The position numbers were made by a program, and so were the translations under genes. 64,000 nucleotides of DNA from Ramlibacter rhizophilus (lineage in GTDB: Bacteria > Pseudomonadota > Gammaproteobacteria > Burkholderiales > Burkholderiaceae_C), in the NCBI RefSeq assembly GCF_004681965.1, contig NZ_SMLL01000008.1:124001-188000 (forward strand), in the 5' to 3' direction. Below the pieces are notes generated by a model. The model was not told the origin of the DNA. It saw only the letters and a program-made list of their open reading frames with translations, and searched no databases. Positions 19,380 to 29,194 of this stretch are shown here, in pieces (the stretch's first letter is position 1; every line of letters starts with the position of its first letter).

Positions 19380-19979
19380 ATGCCTGTGCTCCTCGCCCTC
19401 TCGGGCCTCATCGACCGGATCAATACCGTGATCGGCAAGACCGCCATGTGGCTGGTGCTGGTCACGACCTTCATCAGCGCGGGCAACGCCATCGTGCGCA
19501 AGGCCTTCGACATGAGCTCGAACGCGTTGCTGGAGGTGCAGTGGTACCTGTTCGCCGGCGTGTTCATGCTGGCGGCCGGGTACGCGCTGCTGCAGAACGC
19601 GCACGTGCGCATCGACTTCATCGCCTCGCGCCTGTCGCCGCGCACGCGCAACTGGATCGACGTGATCGGCATCCTGGTCGTGCTGGCGCCGTTCTGCCTG
19701 ATTTCCATCTACCTGAGCTGGCCGCTGTTCGTGAACGCGCTGAATTCGGGCGAGATGTCCAACAACGCCGGCGGCCTGATCCGCTGGCCGGTGTACCTGT
19801 TGGTCCCGGTCGGCTTCGGGCTGCTGCTGCTGCAGGGCATCTCGGAGCTGATCAAGCGCATCGCCTTCCTGCGCGGCGCCGGCCCCGACACCCTGGCCAC
19901 CCACGAAACCGAAGAAGAAAAACTCGCGCGCGAGCTGGCCGGCCAGGCCGAACCCCGCGCCGCCGCCGAAAGCAAGTGA
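19380..19979 (+). CDS. dctQ: TRAP transporter small permease (DctQ family)
   Basis: This 199-residue inner-membrane protein with four predicted membrane segments (about residues 20-40, 55-75, 95-120 and 135-160) is the small subunit of a TRAP transporter. It shows 'VQWYLFAGVFMLAAGYALLQ' and 'HVRIDFIASRLSPRTRNWID', typical of the subset that partners TakP. ATG at 19380 follows GGAG by eight bases; an in-frame TTG at 19347 is less likely. dctM begins two bases after its stop. No binding-protein gene is adjacent; two candidates lie at 29.7-32.1 kb. Confidence 0.93.
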   Translation: MPVLLALSGLIDRINTVIGKTAMWLVLVTTFISAGNAIVRKAFDMSSNALLEVQWYLFAGVFMLAAGYALLQNAHVRIDFIASRLSPRTRNWIDVIGILVVLAPFCLISIYLSWPLFVNALNSGEMSNNAGGLIRWPVYLLVPVGFGLLLLQGISELIKRIAFLRGAGPDTLATHETEEEKLARELAGQAEPRAAAESK

Positions 19980-19981
19980 CC

Positions 19982-21736
19982 ATGGTCGAACTGATCACCC
20001 AGAACTTCGTGCCCCTGCTGTTCGCGGGGCTGCTCGCCTTCCTGCTCACCGGTTTCCCCGTCGCCTTCGCGCTCGCGGCCACGGGCCTGGGCTTCGGCTT
20101 CATCGGCATGGAGCTCGGCCTGTTCCCGCCGACGCTGTTCCAGGCGCTGCCCCTGCGCATCTTCGGGATCATGCAGAACGACACCCTGCTGGCCATCCCC
20201 TTCTTCACCTTCATGGGCATCGTGCTGGAGAAGTCCGGGATGGCCGAGGACCTGCTGGAGACCGTGGGCCAGGTGTTCGGCCCGCTGCGCGGCGGCCTGG
20301 CCATCGCCGTCGTGCTGGTGGGCGCGCTGCTGGCGGCCACGACGGGCGTGGTCGCCGCGGCCGTGATCTCCATGGGCCTGATCTCGCTGCCCATCATGCT
20401 GCGCTACGGCTACAGCCGCACCATCGCCACCGGCGTCATCACGGCCTCGGGCACGCTGGCGCAGGCCATCCCGCCCTCGCTGGTGCTGATCGTGCTGGCC
20501 GACCAGCTGGGCCGCTCGGTGGGCGACATGTACCAGGGCGCGCTGGTCCCCGGGCTGATGCTGGTGGGCCTGTACATCCTGTTCGTCGTCGCGACGGCGA
20601 TCTTCGCGCCGCGCGCGGTGCCGGCCCTGCCGGCCGAGGCGCGCATCTACCGCGAGCCGGGCGGCAGCTCCGGCCACGTCTCGCTGCTGTTCCTGCTGGT
20701 GCTGGCGGCCGTCGTGGGCTACACCTGGTCGGTCTTCCACGACGGCATCATGCGGGCCTGGCTGGGGCGGGCGACCGCGGCGGCCGGCGACGAGGTGCTG
20801 ATCATGTCCATGACGGTGGCCTCGCTCACCGCGCTGGCACTGTCCATCGTCAACCGCGTCTTCCGCCTGGGGCTGCTCTCGCGCCTGGCCGAGCAGGTCA
20901 CCTTCGTGCTGATGCCGCCGCTGATCCTCATCTTCCTGGTGCTGGGCACGATCTTCCTGGGCGTGGCCACGCCCACCGAGGGCGGCGCCATGGGTGCGGT
21001 GGGTGCCCTGGTGCTCGCCCTGGGCAAGCGCCGCCTGGGCTGGACGCAGCTCACGCAGGCCCTGGACAGCACCACGCGGCTGGCGACCTTCGTGCTGTTC
21101 ATCCTGCTGGGATCCACCGTCTTCAGCTTCACCTTCAACGCGGCCGACGGCCACATCTGGGTGGAGCACCTGTTCGACGGCATTCCCGGCGGGCAGATCG
21201 GCTTCCTGATCGTCGTGAACCTGCTGGTGTTCCTGCTGGGGATGTTCATCGACTTCTTCGAGATCGCGTTCATCGTGATCCCGCTGCTGGCGCCGGTGGC
21301 CGAGAAGATGGGCATCGACCTGGTGTGGTTCGGCGTGATCATCGCCATGAACCTGCAGACCTCCTTCCTCACGCCGCCCTTCGGCTTCGCGCTGTTCTAC
21401 CTGCGCAGCGTGGCCGCGCGCAACGACTACGCCGACCGCATCACCGGCAGGACCATCCCGGCGGTGACGACCACGCAGATCTACAAGGGCTCCATCGCCT
21501 TCATCGTGCTGCAGGTCGTCATGGTCGCCAGCATCATCGCGTTCCCGCAGCTCGTCTCCGGCAATATCACGAAGGAGAAGAAGCTCAGTGATCGCGAAGT
21601 GATGGAGCAGCTGCAGATGCCGGCACCCGCGGCTCCCGCGCCGGGACCGAGTCTCGACCAGCTGTTCCCCCAGCCTCCTGCCGAGCCGCCGCCCAGTGAC
21701 AGCCAGAAGGAGATCGACGAGCTGTTCAAGCGCTAG
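19982..21736 (+). CDS. dctM: TRAP transporter large permease (DctM family)
   Basis: This 584-residue protein is the large, transport-conducting subunit with about 12-14 membrane helices. Family motifs include 'IPFFTFMGIVLEKSGMAEDL', 'IPPSLVLIVLADQLGRSVGDM', 'GVATPTEGGAMGAVGALVLA' and 'TSFLTPPFGFALFYLRSVA'. It is longer than typical DctM (about 430) because of a large central insertion (about residues 215-300) and a Pro-rich cytoplasmic tail (from about 540), as in TakM-like forms that carry 2-oxoacids. It is paired with dctQ with a two-base gap. Confidence 0.94.
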   Translation: MVELITQNFVPLLFAGLLAFLLTGFPVAFALAATGLGFGFIGMELGLFPPTLFQALPLRIFGIMQNDTLLAIPFFTFMGIVLEKSGMAEDLLETVGQVFGPLRGGLAIAVVLVGALLAATTGVVAAAVISMGLISLPIMLRYGYSRTIATGVITASGTLAQAIPPSLVLIVLADQLGRSVGDMYQGALVPGLMLVGLYILFVVATAIFAPRAVPALPAEARIYREPGGSSGHVSLLFLLVLAAVVGYTWSVFHDGIMRAWLGRATAAAGDEVLIMSMTVASLTALALSIVNRVFRLGLLSRLAEQVTFVLMPPLILIFLVLGTIFLGVATPTEGGAMGAVGALVLALGKRRLGWTQLTQALDSTTRLATFVLFILLGSTVFSFTFNAADGHIWVEHLFDGIPGGQIGFLIVVNLLVFLLGMFIDFFEIAFIVIPLLAPVAEKMGIDLVWFGVIIAMNLQTSFLTPPFGFALFYLRSVAARNDYADRITGRTIPAVTTTQIYKGSIAFIVLQVVMVASIIAFPQLVSGNITKEKKLSDREVMEQLQMPAPAAPAPGPSLDQLFPQPPAEPPPSDSQKEIDELFKR

Positions 21737-21829
21737 GGGACGAGGAGCCAGAGGCGACGGGAGGACGCGCGGTGCGACCGCCTGTTTCCCTCGCCGCCAG
21801 CTGCTCGGAAGCCTTGCTAAGCTCGCCCG

Positions 21830-23170
21830 ATGTCCCAGACCTTCCTCACGGAGCCGAGCCGGCAGATTCCGGTCTTCGGTGAATTCGATGTCGTGGTGCT
21901 CGGCGGCGGTCCGGCCGGCATGGCGGCCGCCGTGTCGGCGGCCCGCGCGGGTCGCTCCACGCTGCTGGTGGAGCGCTATGGCTTCCTGGGTGGCATGGGC
22001 ACGGCCGCCGGGGTGACCAACTTCTGCGGCCTGCATGCCAACGTGCATGGCGACATCCGACAGGTGGTGCACGGCGTGGCCGACGAGTTGCTGGCCCGCA
22101 TCGACCGGCTCGGGGGCCTCAACCAGCCGCACGCCCTCTTCGGCAAGACCGTGGCCCAGGCCTACGACACGGCCGCCTACAAGATCGCCGCCGACGATCT
22201 GCTCCTGTCCAGTGGCGTGAAGCTGCTGTTCCACGCACTGGCCGCCGGCGTGCTGATGGACTCGCCCCGGCGGGTCAAGGCGCTGCTGGTCGAGACCCGC
22301 TCGGGCCGGCAGGCCGTGCTGGGCCGCACCTTCGTGGACGCCTCCGGCGACGGTGACCTGGCCGCCTGGGCGGGCGCGCACTTCGAGAAGGGCGACGGGC
22401 AGGGCAACATGCTCTACCCCTCCACCATGTTCCGCCTCAATGGCATCGACCCGCAGCGCGCCGGGCCGGCGTGGCAGACCATCCCCGGCCTCATGCTCCA
22501 GGCCGAGGCGGCGGGGCGCTACCGGTTTCCGCGCAAGACGCCCATCGTGCGGCCGCAAAAGAGCGGGATCGAGTGGCGCGTGAACCTCACCCAGCTCGCC
22601 AATGCGCAGGGCAATGCCATGGACGGCACCGACCCGCTCGAACTGAGCGAGGCCGAGGTGCTCGGGCGGCGGCAGATCGCCAGCGTCGCCGGTTTCCTGA
22701 AGGAGGTGCCCGGCTTCGAAAACAGCTACATCGTCGACATCGCGCCGCAGGTGGGCATTCGCGAGACGCGGCGGGTGCAGGGCCTGTACCAGCTCACCGA
22801 GTCCGACGTGCTCGGCTGCGCCAGCTTCGAGGACACCGTGGGCGTCAACGGCTGGCCGCTGGAGCTGCACCTCAAGGGCGACGTGGAGTTCCGCTGGCCG
22901 CCCATCCCGGAGAGCCGCGGCTTCAACCACCTGCCCTACCGCATGACCGTGCCGCCCACGCTGGACAACCTCTGGGTGGCGGGCCGCTGCGCCTCCATGA
23001 GCCACGAGGCGCAGTCCGCCGCCCGCGTGACCGGCGCCTGCTTCGTCATGGGCCAGGCGGTGGGCACCGCCTGTCACCTCGCGCTGCAGGCCGGCTGCGA
23101 GGCGGCGCAGGTGGACGTCGGGCAGCTGCAATCGCGGCTGGAGGCCGAAGGCGCCTTCCTGGGACGCTGA
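21830..23170 (+). CDS. FAD-dependent oxidoreductase (FAD_oxidored family)
   Basis: This 446-residue flavoprotein has a Rossmann FAD motif 'VVVLGGGPAGMAAAVSAARA' (residues 21-40), a central 'FVDASGDGDLAAWAG' segment, and the late FAD contact 'LWVAGRCASMSHEAQSAARV'. Members of PF12831 are poorly characterised oxidoreductases of organic acids or sugars. It begins 93 bases after dctM in the same direction. It may oxidise the compound imported by the TRAP system, but that is only suggested by proximity. There is no signal peptide, so it is cytoplasmic. Confidence 0.85.
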   Translation: MSQTFLTEPSRQIPVFGEFDVVVLGGGPAGMAAAVSAARAGRSTLLVERYGFLGGMGTAAGVTNFCGLHANVHGDIRQVVHGVADELLARIDRLGGLNQPHALFGKTVAQAYDTAAYKIAADDLLLSSGVKLLFHALAAGVLMDSPRRVKALLVETRSGRQAVLGRTFVDASGDGDLAAWAGAHFEKGDGQGNMLYPSTMFRLNGIDPQRAGPAWQTIPGLMLQAEAAGRYRFPRKTPIVRPQKSGIEWRVNLTQLANAQGNAMDGTDPLELSEAEVLGRRQIASVAGFLKEVPGFENSYIVDIAPQVGIRETRRVQGLYQLTESDVLGCASFEDTVGVNGWPLELHLKGDVEFRWPPIPESRGFNHLPYRMTVPPTLDNLWVAGRCASMSHEAQSAARVTGACFVMGQAVGTACHLALQAGCEAAQVDVGQLQSRLEAEGAFLGR

Positions 23171-23302
23171 GACGCTGCACCCCGCCGCCCGGACCTTTGC
23201 TTAGACTCGCACGCCTATGCCCCTCCCCGCCCGCTTCGTGCTGCCATCCTCGCCCCGCGCCCTGACGCCGGCGGCGCAGCCCCTCGCCGCGGAGTGCGTG
23301 CG

Positions 23303-26110
23303 GTGAGCGCGCTGCTTCCCTTCATCGTCCTGCTGCCCCTGCTGCCCGGTTCCCTGCTGGCCTATGCGGCCGGGCGCGGTTCCTCGGCGCGGCACCGGCA
23401 CGCGTCGGCCGTGGTCGCCGGCCTCACGACGCTCGCCGCCCTGGGCCTGGCGCTCACGCTCGCACCCGCAGTGTTCGAGGGCCAGACGCTCCTGTTCCAT
23501 CAGCCCTGGCTGCCCTCGGTCGGCCTGGACATCGGCCTGCGCCTGGACGGCCTGGCGCTCATGTTCGCGCTGCTGATCACCGCGGTGGGCGGGCTGATCG
23601 TGCTGTACGCCGCCTACTACCTCGGACCGGACGATCCGCCAGGCAAGTTCTTCTGCATGCTGATGCTGTTCATGGCGGCGATGCTGGGGATCGTGCTGTC
23701 GGACAACCTGCTGCTGATGATCGTGTTCTGGGAGCTGACCAGCGTCACCTCCTTCCTGCTGGTGGGCTACTGGGGCCACCGCGCCGATGCGCGCGCCGGC
23801 GCCCGCATGGCGCTCACGGTCACCGGTGGCGGCGGCCTCGCCCTGCTGGCCGGCGTGATCCTGCTCGGGCAGGTCGGCGGCAGCTACGAGCTGTCGGTGC
23901 TGCTCGATCGCGGTGACCTCATCCGCGACCACGCGCTCTATCCGCTCATCCTCGCGCTGATCCTGGTGGGCTGCTTCACCAAGAGCGCCCAGGTGCCCTT
24001 CCACTTCTGGCTGCCCGAGGCCATGGCCGCGCCCACGCCGGTGTCGGCCTACCTGCACTCGGCCACCATGGTCAAGGCCGGCATCTTCCTGCTGGCCCGG
24101 CTGCACCCGGTGATCGGCGGCACCGAGGCCTTCCAGTTCTGGGTTGCCGGGGCCGGCCTGGTGACACTGGCCTTCGCCGCCTACGTCGCCGTCTTCAAGC
24201 ACGACCTCAAGGGCCTGCTGGCCTATTCCACCATCAGCCACCTGGGCCTGATCGTGTTCCTGCTCGGGCTGGACTCGCCCCTGGCCAAGGTCGCGGCGAT
24301 CTTCCACATCCTGAACCACGCTACCTTCAAGGCCTCGCTGTTCATGACGGCCGGCATCATCGACCACGAGACCGGCACGCGCGACCTGCGCCGCCTGGGC
24401 GGCCTGCTGCAGTACCTGCCCTGGACCGCCACGCTCGCCATGGTTGCGGCCGCGGCGATGGCCGGCGTCCCCCTGGCCAACGGCTTCCTGTCCAAGGAAA
24501 TGTTCTTCGACGAGGCCCTGCGCGCCGGCGCGGGCTGGGGATGGGTGGTGCCGCTCACGGCGGTGTTCTTCGGCATCTGCTCGGTCGCCTACTCGCTGCG
24601 CTTCATCCACGACACCTTCTTCAACGGCCCGCCGCGCGACCTGCCGCAGCACCCGCACGAGCCGCCCCTGTTCATGAAGCTGCCGGTGGCGCTGCTCGTG
24701 GTGGTGTGCCTGGTGGTGGGCGTGCTGCCGGCGGCGACCTTCGGGCCCATCGTGCGCCTGGCCACCACCGCGGTGCTGAACGGCCCGCCGCCCGAGTACA
24801 AGCTCGCGCTCTGGCACGGCTTCAACGTGCCACTGCTCATGAGCGTGGCGGCACTGGTGGGCGGCGCGCTCATGTACCTGGGGCTGCAGCGCCACTACCG
24901 CCTGCACCTGCACCACCCGGCCCGCATGACGGGGCGCCTGCTGTTCACGCATGCACTGGAGGGCATCTTCGACCTGGCCCGGCGCATCACGCTGTGGCAG
25001 GAGAACGGCTCGCTGCAGCGCTACCTGGCCGTGATGGTCACGGCGGCGATCGTGGTGGGCGCCTGGCCGCTGCTGAACGCCGCCGCGCCTGCGACGGCCG
25101 GCGCCCGCGAACTGCTGCCGGCCAACGCGCTGGCCATCGTGCTGTGGCTGCTGCTGCTGGCCACGGGGGCGGCGCTGGTGCTGGGCCACCACCAGCGCCT
25201 GCGCGCCGTGGTGCTGGCCGGCGTGATCGGCCTGGTCACGGCCATCACCTTCGAGGCCTTCTCCGCGCCGGACCTCGCACTCACGCAGCTCTCGGTGGAG
25301 GTCGTCTCCACCGCGCTGCTGCTGATGGGCCTGGCCCTGCTGCCGCGGACCACGCCGCGCGAGTCGAGCTCGCTGCGGCGGGGCCGCGACGCGCTGCTGG
25401 CCCTGGCCGCCGGCGCGGGCGTGTCCTGGCTCGCCTGGCTGGTGCTCACGCGCGACCACGATTCGCTCGCCTGGTACTTCCTGGAGCAGTCCGTGCCCAA
25501 GGGCGGCGGGGCCAATGCCGTGAACGTGATCCTGGTGGACTTCCGGGGCTACGACACCTTCGGCGAGATCACGGTGCTGGGCATCGCCGCCGTCGGCGTG
25601 CTGGCCATCCTGCAAGGACTGAAGGTGCGCCGCCCGCCCGCGGACGCGCAGCATGCCTGGTCCTTCGCGCGGCCCTCGCTGATGCTGCGGGTGGCTGCGC
25701 GCTTCATCCTGCCGGCCGCCCTGGCGGTGTCGGCCTACCTGTTCTGGCGCGGGCACAACCTGCCCGGCGGCGGCTTCATCGCCGGCCTGGTCACCGCAGC
25801 CGCCATCGTGCTGCAGTACATGGCCCTGGGCCAATACGAGGCGGAGGCGCAGCTGGGCGGCCGCGCCTCGCGGCGCTTCACGGTCTGGATCGCGCTCGGC
25901 CTCCTGATCGCCGCGCTCACCGGCATCGGCGCCATGGTCCTGGGCCACCCCTTCCTCACCAGCGCGCATGCCCACCCCTACCTGCCGGTGCTGGGCGGCG
26001 TGGGGCTGGCGACGGCGGCTTTGTTCGACCTGGGCGTGTACATCACCGTGGTGGGCGCCACGCTGCTGCTGTTCGCCACGCTGGGCGCGGCCAGCAAGGA
26101 GACCCGATGA
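23303..26110 (+). CDS. mrpA: Mrp Na+/H+ antiporter subunit A fused with subunit B
   Basis: This 935-residue membrane protein is the NuoL-like main subunit of the Mrp (Mnh/Pha) cation/proton antiporter. The proton-pumping core has 'FWELTSVTSFLLVGYW', 'CFTKSAQVPFHFWLPEAMAA' and 'HILNHATFKASLFMTAG'. The C-terminal part (about residues 800-930, 'LFWRGHNLPGGGFIAGLVTA') is the MnhB domain, so no separate mrpB is needed, as in the group-2 PhaAB type. Two in-frame GTG starts exist (23294 and 23303); GGAG at 23291-23294 is correctly spaced only for 23303. It overlaps mrpC by ATGA. Confidence 0.95.
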   Translation: MSALLPFIVLLPLLPGSLLAYAAGRGSSARHRHASAVVAGLTTLAALGLALTLAPAVFEGQTLLFHQPWLPSVGLDIGLRLDGLALMFALLITAVGGLIVLYAAYYLGPDDPPGKFFCMLMLFMAAMLGIVLSDNLLLMIVFWELTSVTSFLLVGYWGHRADARAGARMALTVTGGGGLALLAGVILLGQVGGSYELSVLLDRGDLIRDHALYPLILALILVGCFTKSAQVPFHFWLPEAMAAPTPVSAYLHSATMVKAGIFLLARLHPVIGGTEAFQFWVAGAGLVTLAFAAYVAVFKHDLKGLLAYSTISHLGLIVFLLGLDSPLAKVAAIFHILNHATFKASLFMTAGIIDHETGTRDLRRLGGLLQYLPWTATLAMVAAAAMAGVPLANGFLSKEMFFDEALRAGAGWGWVVPLTAVFFGICSVAYSLRFIHDTFFNGPPRDLPQHPHEPPLFMKLPVALLVVVCLVVGVLPAATFGPIVRLATTAVLNGPPPEYKLALWHGFNVPLLMSVAALVGGALMYLGLQRHYRLHLHHPARMTGRLLFTHALEGIFDLARRITLWQENGSLQRYLAVMVTAAIVVGAWPLLNAAAPATAGARELLPANALAIVLWLLLLATGAALVLGHHQRLRAVVLAGVIGLVTAITFEAFSAPDLALTQLSVEVVSTALLLMGLALLPRTTPRESSSLRRGRDALLALAAGAGVSWLAWLVLTRDHDSLAWYFLEQSVPKGGGANAVNVILVDFRGYDTFGEITVLGIAAVGVLAILQGLKVRRPPADAQHAWSFARPSLMLRVAARFILPAALAVSAYLFWRGHNLPGGGFIAGLVTAAAIVLQYMALGQYEAEAQLGGRASRRFTVWIALGLLIAALTGIGAMVLGHPFLTSAHAHPYLPVLGGVGLATAALFDLGVYITVVGATLLLFATLGAASKETR

Positions 26111-26460
26111 CCCTGAGCCTTGAATTCCTGGTGGCCACGGGCCTGGGCTGGGTGACCGCCTGTGGCATCTACCTCATGCTGCGCGGCCGCAGCTTCCCGG
26201 TGGTGCTGGGCCTCACGCTCCTGAGCTATGCCGTGAACGTGTTCATCTTCGCCACCGGCCGGCTGTGGGTCGGCCGGCCGCCCATCCTCGCCGACGGGAC
26301 CGCGGTGGCCGATCCGCTGCCGCAGGCCCTGGTGCTCACGGCCATCGTCATCGGCTTCGCGACCACGGGCCTGCTGATCGAGATGGCGCTTCGCAGCCGC
26401 CACGAGTCGGGCACCGACCAGGTGGACGGCGTGGAGCCGCCCAGAGGCCCGCGCGCATGA
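26107..26460 (+). CDS. mrpC: Mrp Na+/H+ antiporter subunit C
   Basis: This 117-residue NuoK-like subunit has three membrane helices (about residues 5-25, 30-50 and 72-95). It shows 'GIYLMLRGRSFPVVLGLTLL' and 'DPLPQALVLTAIVIGFATTG', the latter being a hallmark of MrpC/NuoK. The start and stop overlap mrpA and mrpD by four bases each (ATGA), indicating coupled translation in the complex. Confidence 0.95.
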   Translation: MTLSLEFLVATGLGWVTACGIYLMLRGRSFPVVLGLTLLSYAVNVFIFATGRLWVGRPPILADGTAVADPLPQALVLTAIVIGFATTGLLIEMALRSRHESGTDQVDGVEPPRGPRA

Positions 26461-28046
26461 CCGGCCTATTCGAATCGCACCTGCCCGTGCTGCCGGTGCT
26501 GCTGCCGCTGCTCACGGCCGTGCTGCTGCTGGTGCTGGGCGACGGCTTCGATGCGCGCGACGAGCGCCAGGCCTGGCGCCGCGTGCTGCGCGCGCGGGTG
26601 GTCTCGCTCACCTCCATCGGCCTGTCGCTCGGACTGGCCGTGACCCTGGCGGTGGACGCGCATGCCGGGGACTGGCGCGTCTATCGCCTGGGTGAGTGGC
26701 CGGCGCCCTTCGGCATCGCACTCGTGGTGGACCGCCTGTCGGCGCTGATGGTGCTGCTGACGCAGGCCGTCGCGCTGCCGGTGGCGGCCTACGCCTGCGC
26801 GGGCTGGGACACGCGCGGGCGCCACTTCCACGCCCTGCTGCAGTTCCAGCTCATGGGCCTGGCCGGGGCCTTCGTCACGGGCGACCTGTTCAACCTCTTC
26901 GTGTTCTTCGAGGTGCTGCTGATCGCCTCCTATGTGCTGCTGGTCCACGGCCAGGGCCTCGAGCGCCTGCGCGTGGGCGTGCCCTACGTGGCGCTGAACC
27001 TCGCGGCCTCGGGCCTGTTCCTGATCGGCGTCGCGCTCCTGTATGCCGTCACGGGAACGCTCAACCTGGCCGACCTGGCGCTGCGCGTCGGCGCCGTGAC
27101 GGGCACCGAGGCGCTGCTGCTCCAGGTGGGCGGGCTGCTGCTGCTGGTGGTGTTCGGCTTCAAGGCCGCGCTGCTGCCGCTGCACCTGTGGCTGCCCGCC
27201 ACCTACGCCGCCGCGAGCCCGCCGGTGGCCGCCCTCTTCGCGCTCATGACCAAGGTGGGCGTGTACGCCATGCTGCGCGTGCACGGCGTGGTCTTCGGCG
27301 ACACGGCCGGCGAGTCGGCGCTGCTGGCCGCGCCCTGGCTGCTGCCGCTGGCGCTCGGCGGCAGCCTGCTCGCGGCGCTGGGCGCCATGGCGGCAGGCAC
27401 GCTGTCGCGCCTGGTCGGCTGGCTCAACATCGCCTCGGTCGGCACCATCCTGCTGGCCGTGGCGCTGTTCAGCACGACGGGCTGGTCCGCGGCCATCTAC
27501 TACACCCTGCACAGCACCCTGGTCGTCGCGCTGCTGTTCCTGCTCGCCGACCTGATCGCACGCGAGCGTGGCGACCGCGGTGACCGGCTGGCCTCGGCCG
27601 CGCCGATGGCGCAGCGCGCCCTGCTCGGCACGCTGATGGTGCTGGCGGCGGCGTCCATCATCGGCCTGCCGCCCCTGCCGGGCTTCCTCGGCAAGCTCAT
27701 GATCCTGCAGGCGGTCGAGGGCCCTGCCGCACCCTGGGTCTGGGCCGGCGTGCTGCTGGTGGGCTTCCTCTCGCTGCTGGGGCTGTCCCGCGCCGGCAGC
27801 ATCCTGTTCTGGCACACGCTGCCGGAACTGCCCTCGGCGCGCCGCGCCAGCCCGCGCCTGATCGCCGCCACGCTGCTGCTGGTGGGCGCGATGATCGGCC
27901 TGAGCGTCGCGGCCGAGCCGCTCAAGCGCTACACCGATGCGGCCGCCCTGCAACTGGAAGACCGCGAGGGCCTGGCCCGGGCCGTGCTGGGTCCCGAGCG
28001 CGGCGCCGATGCGGTCCGTCCCTATCGCCTGAAGGTCGCCCCATGA
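26457..28046 (+). CDS. mrpD: Mrp Na+/H+ antiporter subunit D
   Basis: This 529-residue NuoM/NuoN-like antiporter subunit has about 14 membrane helices. Conserved parts are 'GDLFNLFVFFEVLLIASYVL' with the key Glu, 'FGFKAALLPLHLWLPATYA' with the key Lys, and 'PPLPGFLGKLMILQA'. It sits third in the mrp operon with ATGA overlaps at both ends. The soluble C-terminal tail after residue 495 is charged. Confidence 0.95.
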   Translation: MTGLFESHLPVLPVLLPLLTAVLLLVLGDGFDARDERQAWRRVLRARVVSLTSIGLSLGLAVTLAVDAHAGDWRVYRLGEWPAPFGIALVVDRLSALMVLLTQAVALPVAAYACAGWDTRGRHFHALLQFQLMGLAGAFVTGDLFNLFVFFEVLLIASYVLLVHGQGLERLRVGVPYVALNLAASGLFLIGVALLYAVTGTLNLADLALRVGAVTGTEALLLQVGGLLLLVVFGFKAALLPLHLWLPATYAAASPPVAALFALMTKVGVYAMLRVHGVVFGDTAGESALLAAPWLLPLALGGSLLAALGAMAAGTLSRLVGWLNIASVGTILLAVALFSTTGWSAAIYYTLHSTLVVALLFLLADLIARERGDRGDRLASAAPMAQRALLGTLMVLAAASIIGLPPLPGFLGKLMILQAVEGPAAPWVWAGVLLVGFLSLLGLSRAGSILFWHTLPELPSARRASPRLIAATLLLVGAMIGLSVAAEPLKRYTDAAALQLEDREGLARAVLGPERGADAVRPYRLKVAP

Positions 28047-28570
28047 ACTCGCCCCATCCCGAATCCAGCCGCCAGCGCTGGGGCACGCACCGCTGGTTCG
28101 CGCATCCGGCCCTTTCGGTGCTGATCGCGGTGGTCTGGCTGCTGCTGCAGGGATCGCTCGCCCCGGTGCACCTGCTCTGGGCGGCCATCATGGGCCTGGT
28201 GCTGCCCTGGGCCGTGGACGGCTTCATCGGCGAGGGCGCGCGCCCGCGCGCCGGCGGCACGGCGCTGCGCCTGGCGGGCCGGGTGCTGTGGGACATCGTG
28301 AAGGCCAACCTCGTGGTCGCGCGCATCGTGCTCGACCCCCGCTCCACCCCGCAGCCGGCCTGGATCCGGGTGCCTTACGTGCTGGAGGACGCGCGGGCCG
28401 TGATGCTGCTGGCCACCATCATCACCAACACGCCCGGCACGGTGTCCTGCGTGGTGGACGAAGAGCGGCGCGAGATCCTGGTGCATGCGCTGGACGCGCC
28501 GGACCCGCAGGCCATCGTCGACGAGATCGTGCAGCGCTACGAGCTGCCGCTCAGGGAGATCCTCGGATGA
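28043..28570 (+). CDS. mrpE: Mrp Na+/H+ antiporter subunit E
   Basis: This 175-residue MnhE-family subunit has two or three membrane segments near the N-terminus (about residues 22-65) followed by a cytoplasmic domain. The conserved region 'PYVLEDARAVMLLATIITNT' followed by 'PGTVSCVVDEERREILVHAL' identifies it. It overlaps both neighbours by four bases. Confidence 0.95.
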   Translation: MNSPHPESSRQRWGTHRWFAHPALSVLIAVVWLLLQGSLAPVHLLWAAIMGLVLPWAVDGFIGEGARPRAGGTALRLAGRVLWDIVKANLVVARIVLDPRSTPQPAWIRVPYVLEDARAVMLLATIITNTPGTVSCVVDEERREILVHALDAPDPQAIVDEIVQRYELPLREILG

Positions 28571-28836
28571 TCGACATCGCATTGAACTTCGCGCTCGCAG
28601 CGGTCGGCCTCGCGCTCGGCCTGACCGGATGGCGCCTGCTCCGCGGGCCCGAACCCACCGACCGCGTGCTGGCGCTGGACACGCTCTACATCAACACCGT
28701 GGGCCTGGTGATCCTGCTGGGCATGCGGCTGGGCAGCGACCTGCTCTTCGAGGCGGCACTGGTGATCGCCATGCTGGGATTCATCGGCACGGTGGCGCTG
28801 GCGCGCTTCCTGGCCCGCGGCGACGTCGTCGAGTGA
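28567..28836 (+). CDS. mrpF: Mrp Na+/H+ antiporter subunit F
   Basis: This 89-residue subunit has three membrane helices and the signature 'RGPEPTDRVLALDTLYIN', close to the family's 'GP..~DRv.a.D' motif. ATG at 28567 overlaps the mrpE stop. It is part of the small-subunit half of the Mrp complex. Confidence 0.94.
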   Translation: MIDIALNFALAAVGLALGLTGWRLLRGPEPTDRVLALDTLYINTVGLVILLGMRLGSDLLFEAALVIAMLGFIGTVALARFLARGDVVE

Positions 28837-28849
28837 AAGGACAGACCTG

Positions 28850-29194
28850 ATGGACACCAGCAGCTTCCACCCCGCCCTGCAGGCCGTCGTCGCGCTGCTG
28901 CTCGTCGTGGGCGGCGCCTTCAGCCTCATCGGCGCGATCGGCTTCCTTCGCTTCCCCGACTTCTACATGCGCCTGCACGCCCCCACCAAGGCCAGCACGC
29001 TGGGCGTGGGCGGCCTGCTGCTGGCCAGCATGGCCTGGCACGGCGGCCTCGGGGAGTTCGCGCTGCGCGAACTGCTGATCACGCTGTTCGTCTTCGTGAC
29101 CGCGCCGGTCTCGGCCAACCTGCTCGCGCAGGCCGCGCTGCACCTGCGCGTGCGTTCGCAGGCGCCGGAGCCGCCGGACCTGGACCGCCGCTAA
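28850..29194 (+). CDS. mrpG: Mrp Na+/H+ antiporter subunit G
   Basis: This 114-residue MnhG-family subunit has three membrane helices and the conserved 'GAIGFLRFPDFYMRLHAPTK' stretch followed by Ala-Ser-Thr-Leu-Gly. It is the only gene of the operon with a gap before it (13 bases, containing AAAGGACAG as ribosome site). It closes the mrpACDEFG order. The complex exports Na+ (or K+) for protons and supports pH and salt tolerance. Confidence 0.95.
   Translation: MDTSSFHPALQAVVALLLVVGGAFSLIGAIGFLRFPDFYMRLHAPTKASTLGVGGLLLASMAWHGGLGEFALRELLITLFVFVTAPVSANLLAQAALHLRVRSQAPEPPDLDRR

Noticed and set aside
19709..23131. 1140-codon minus-strand open frame
   Set aside because: It is antisense to dctM and the FAD oxidoreductase, with repetitive His/Gln/Asp-rich translation typical of high-GC shadow frames.
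23201..27953. Very long minus-strand frames opposite the mrp operon
   Set aside because: They mirror the membrane-protein codons of mrpA and mrpD; low-complexity Gln/His/Arg translation with no domain.
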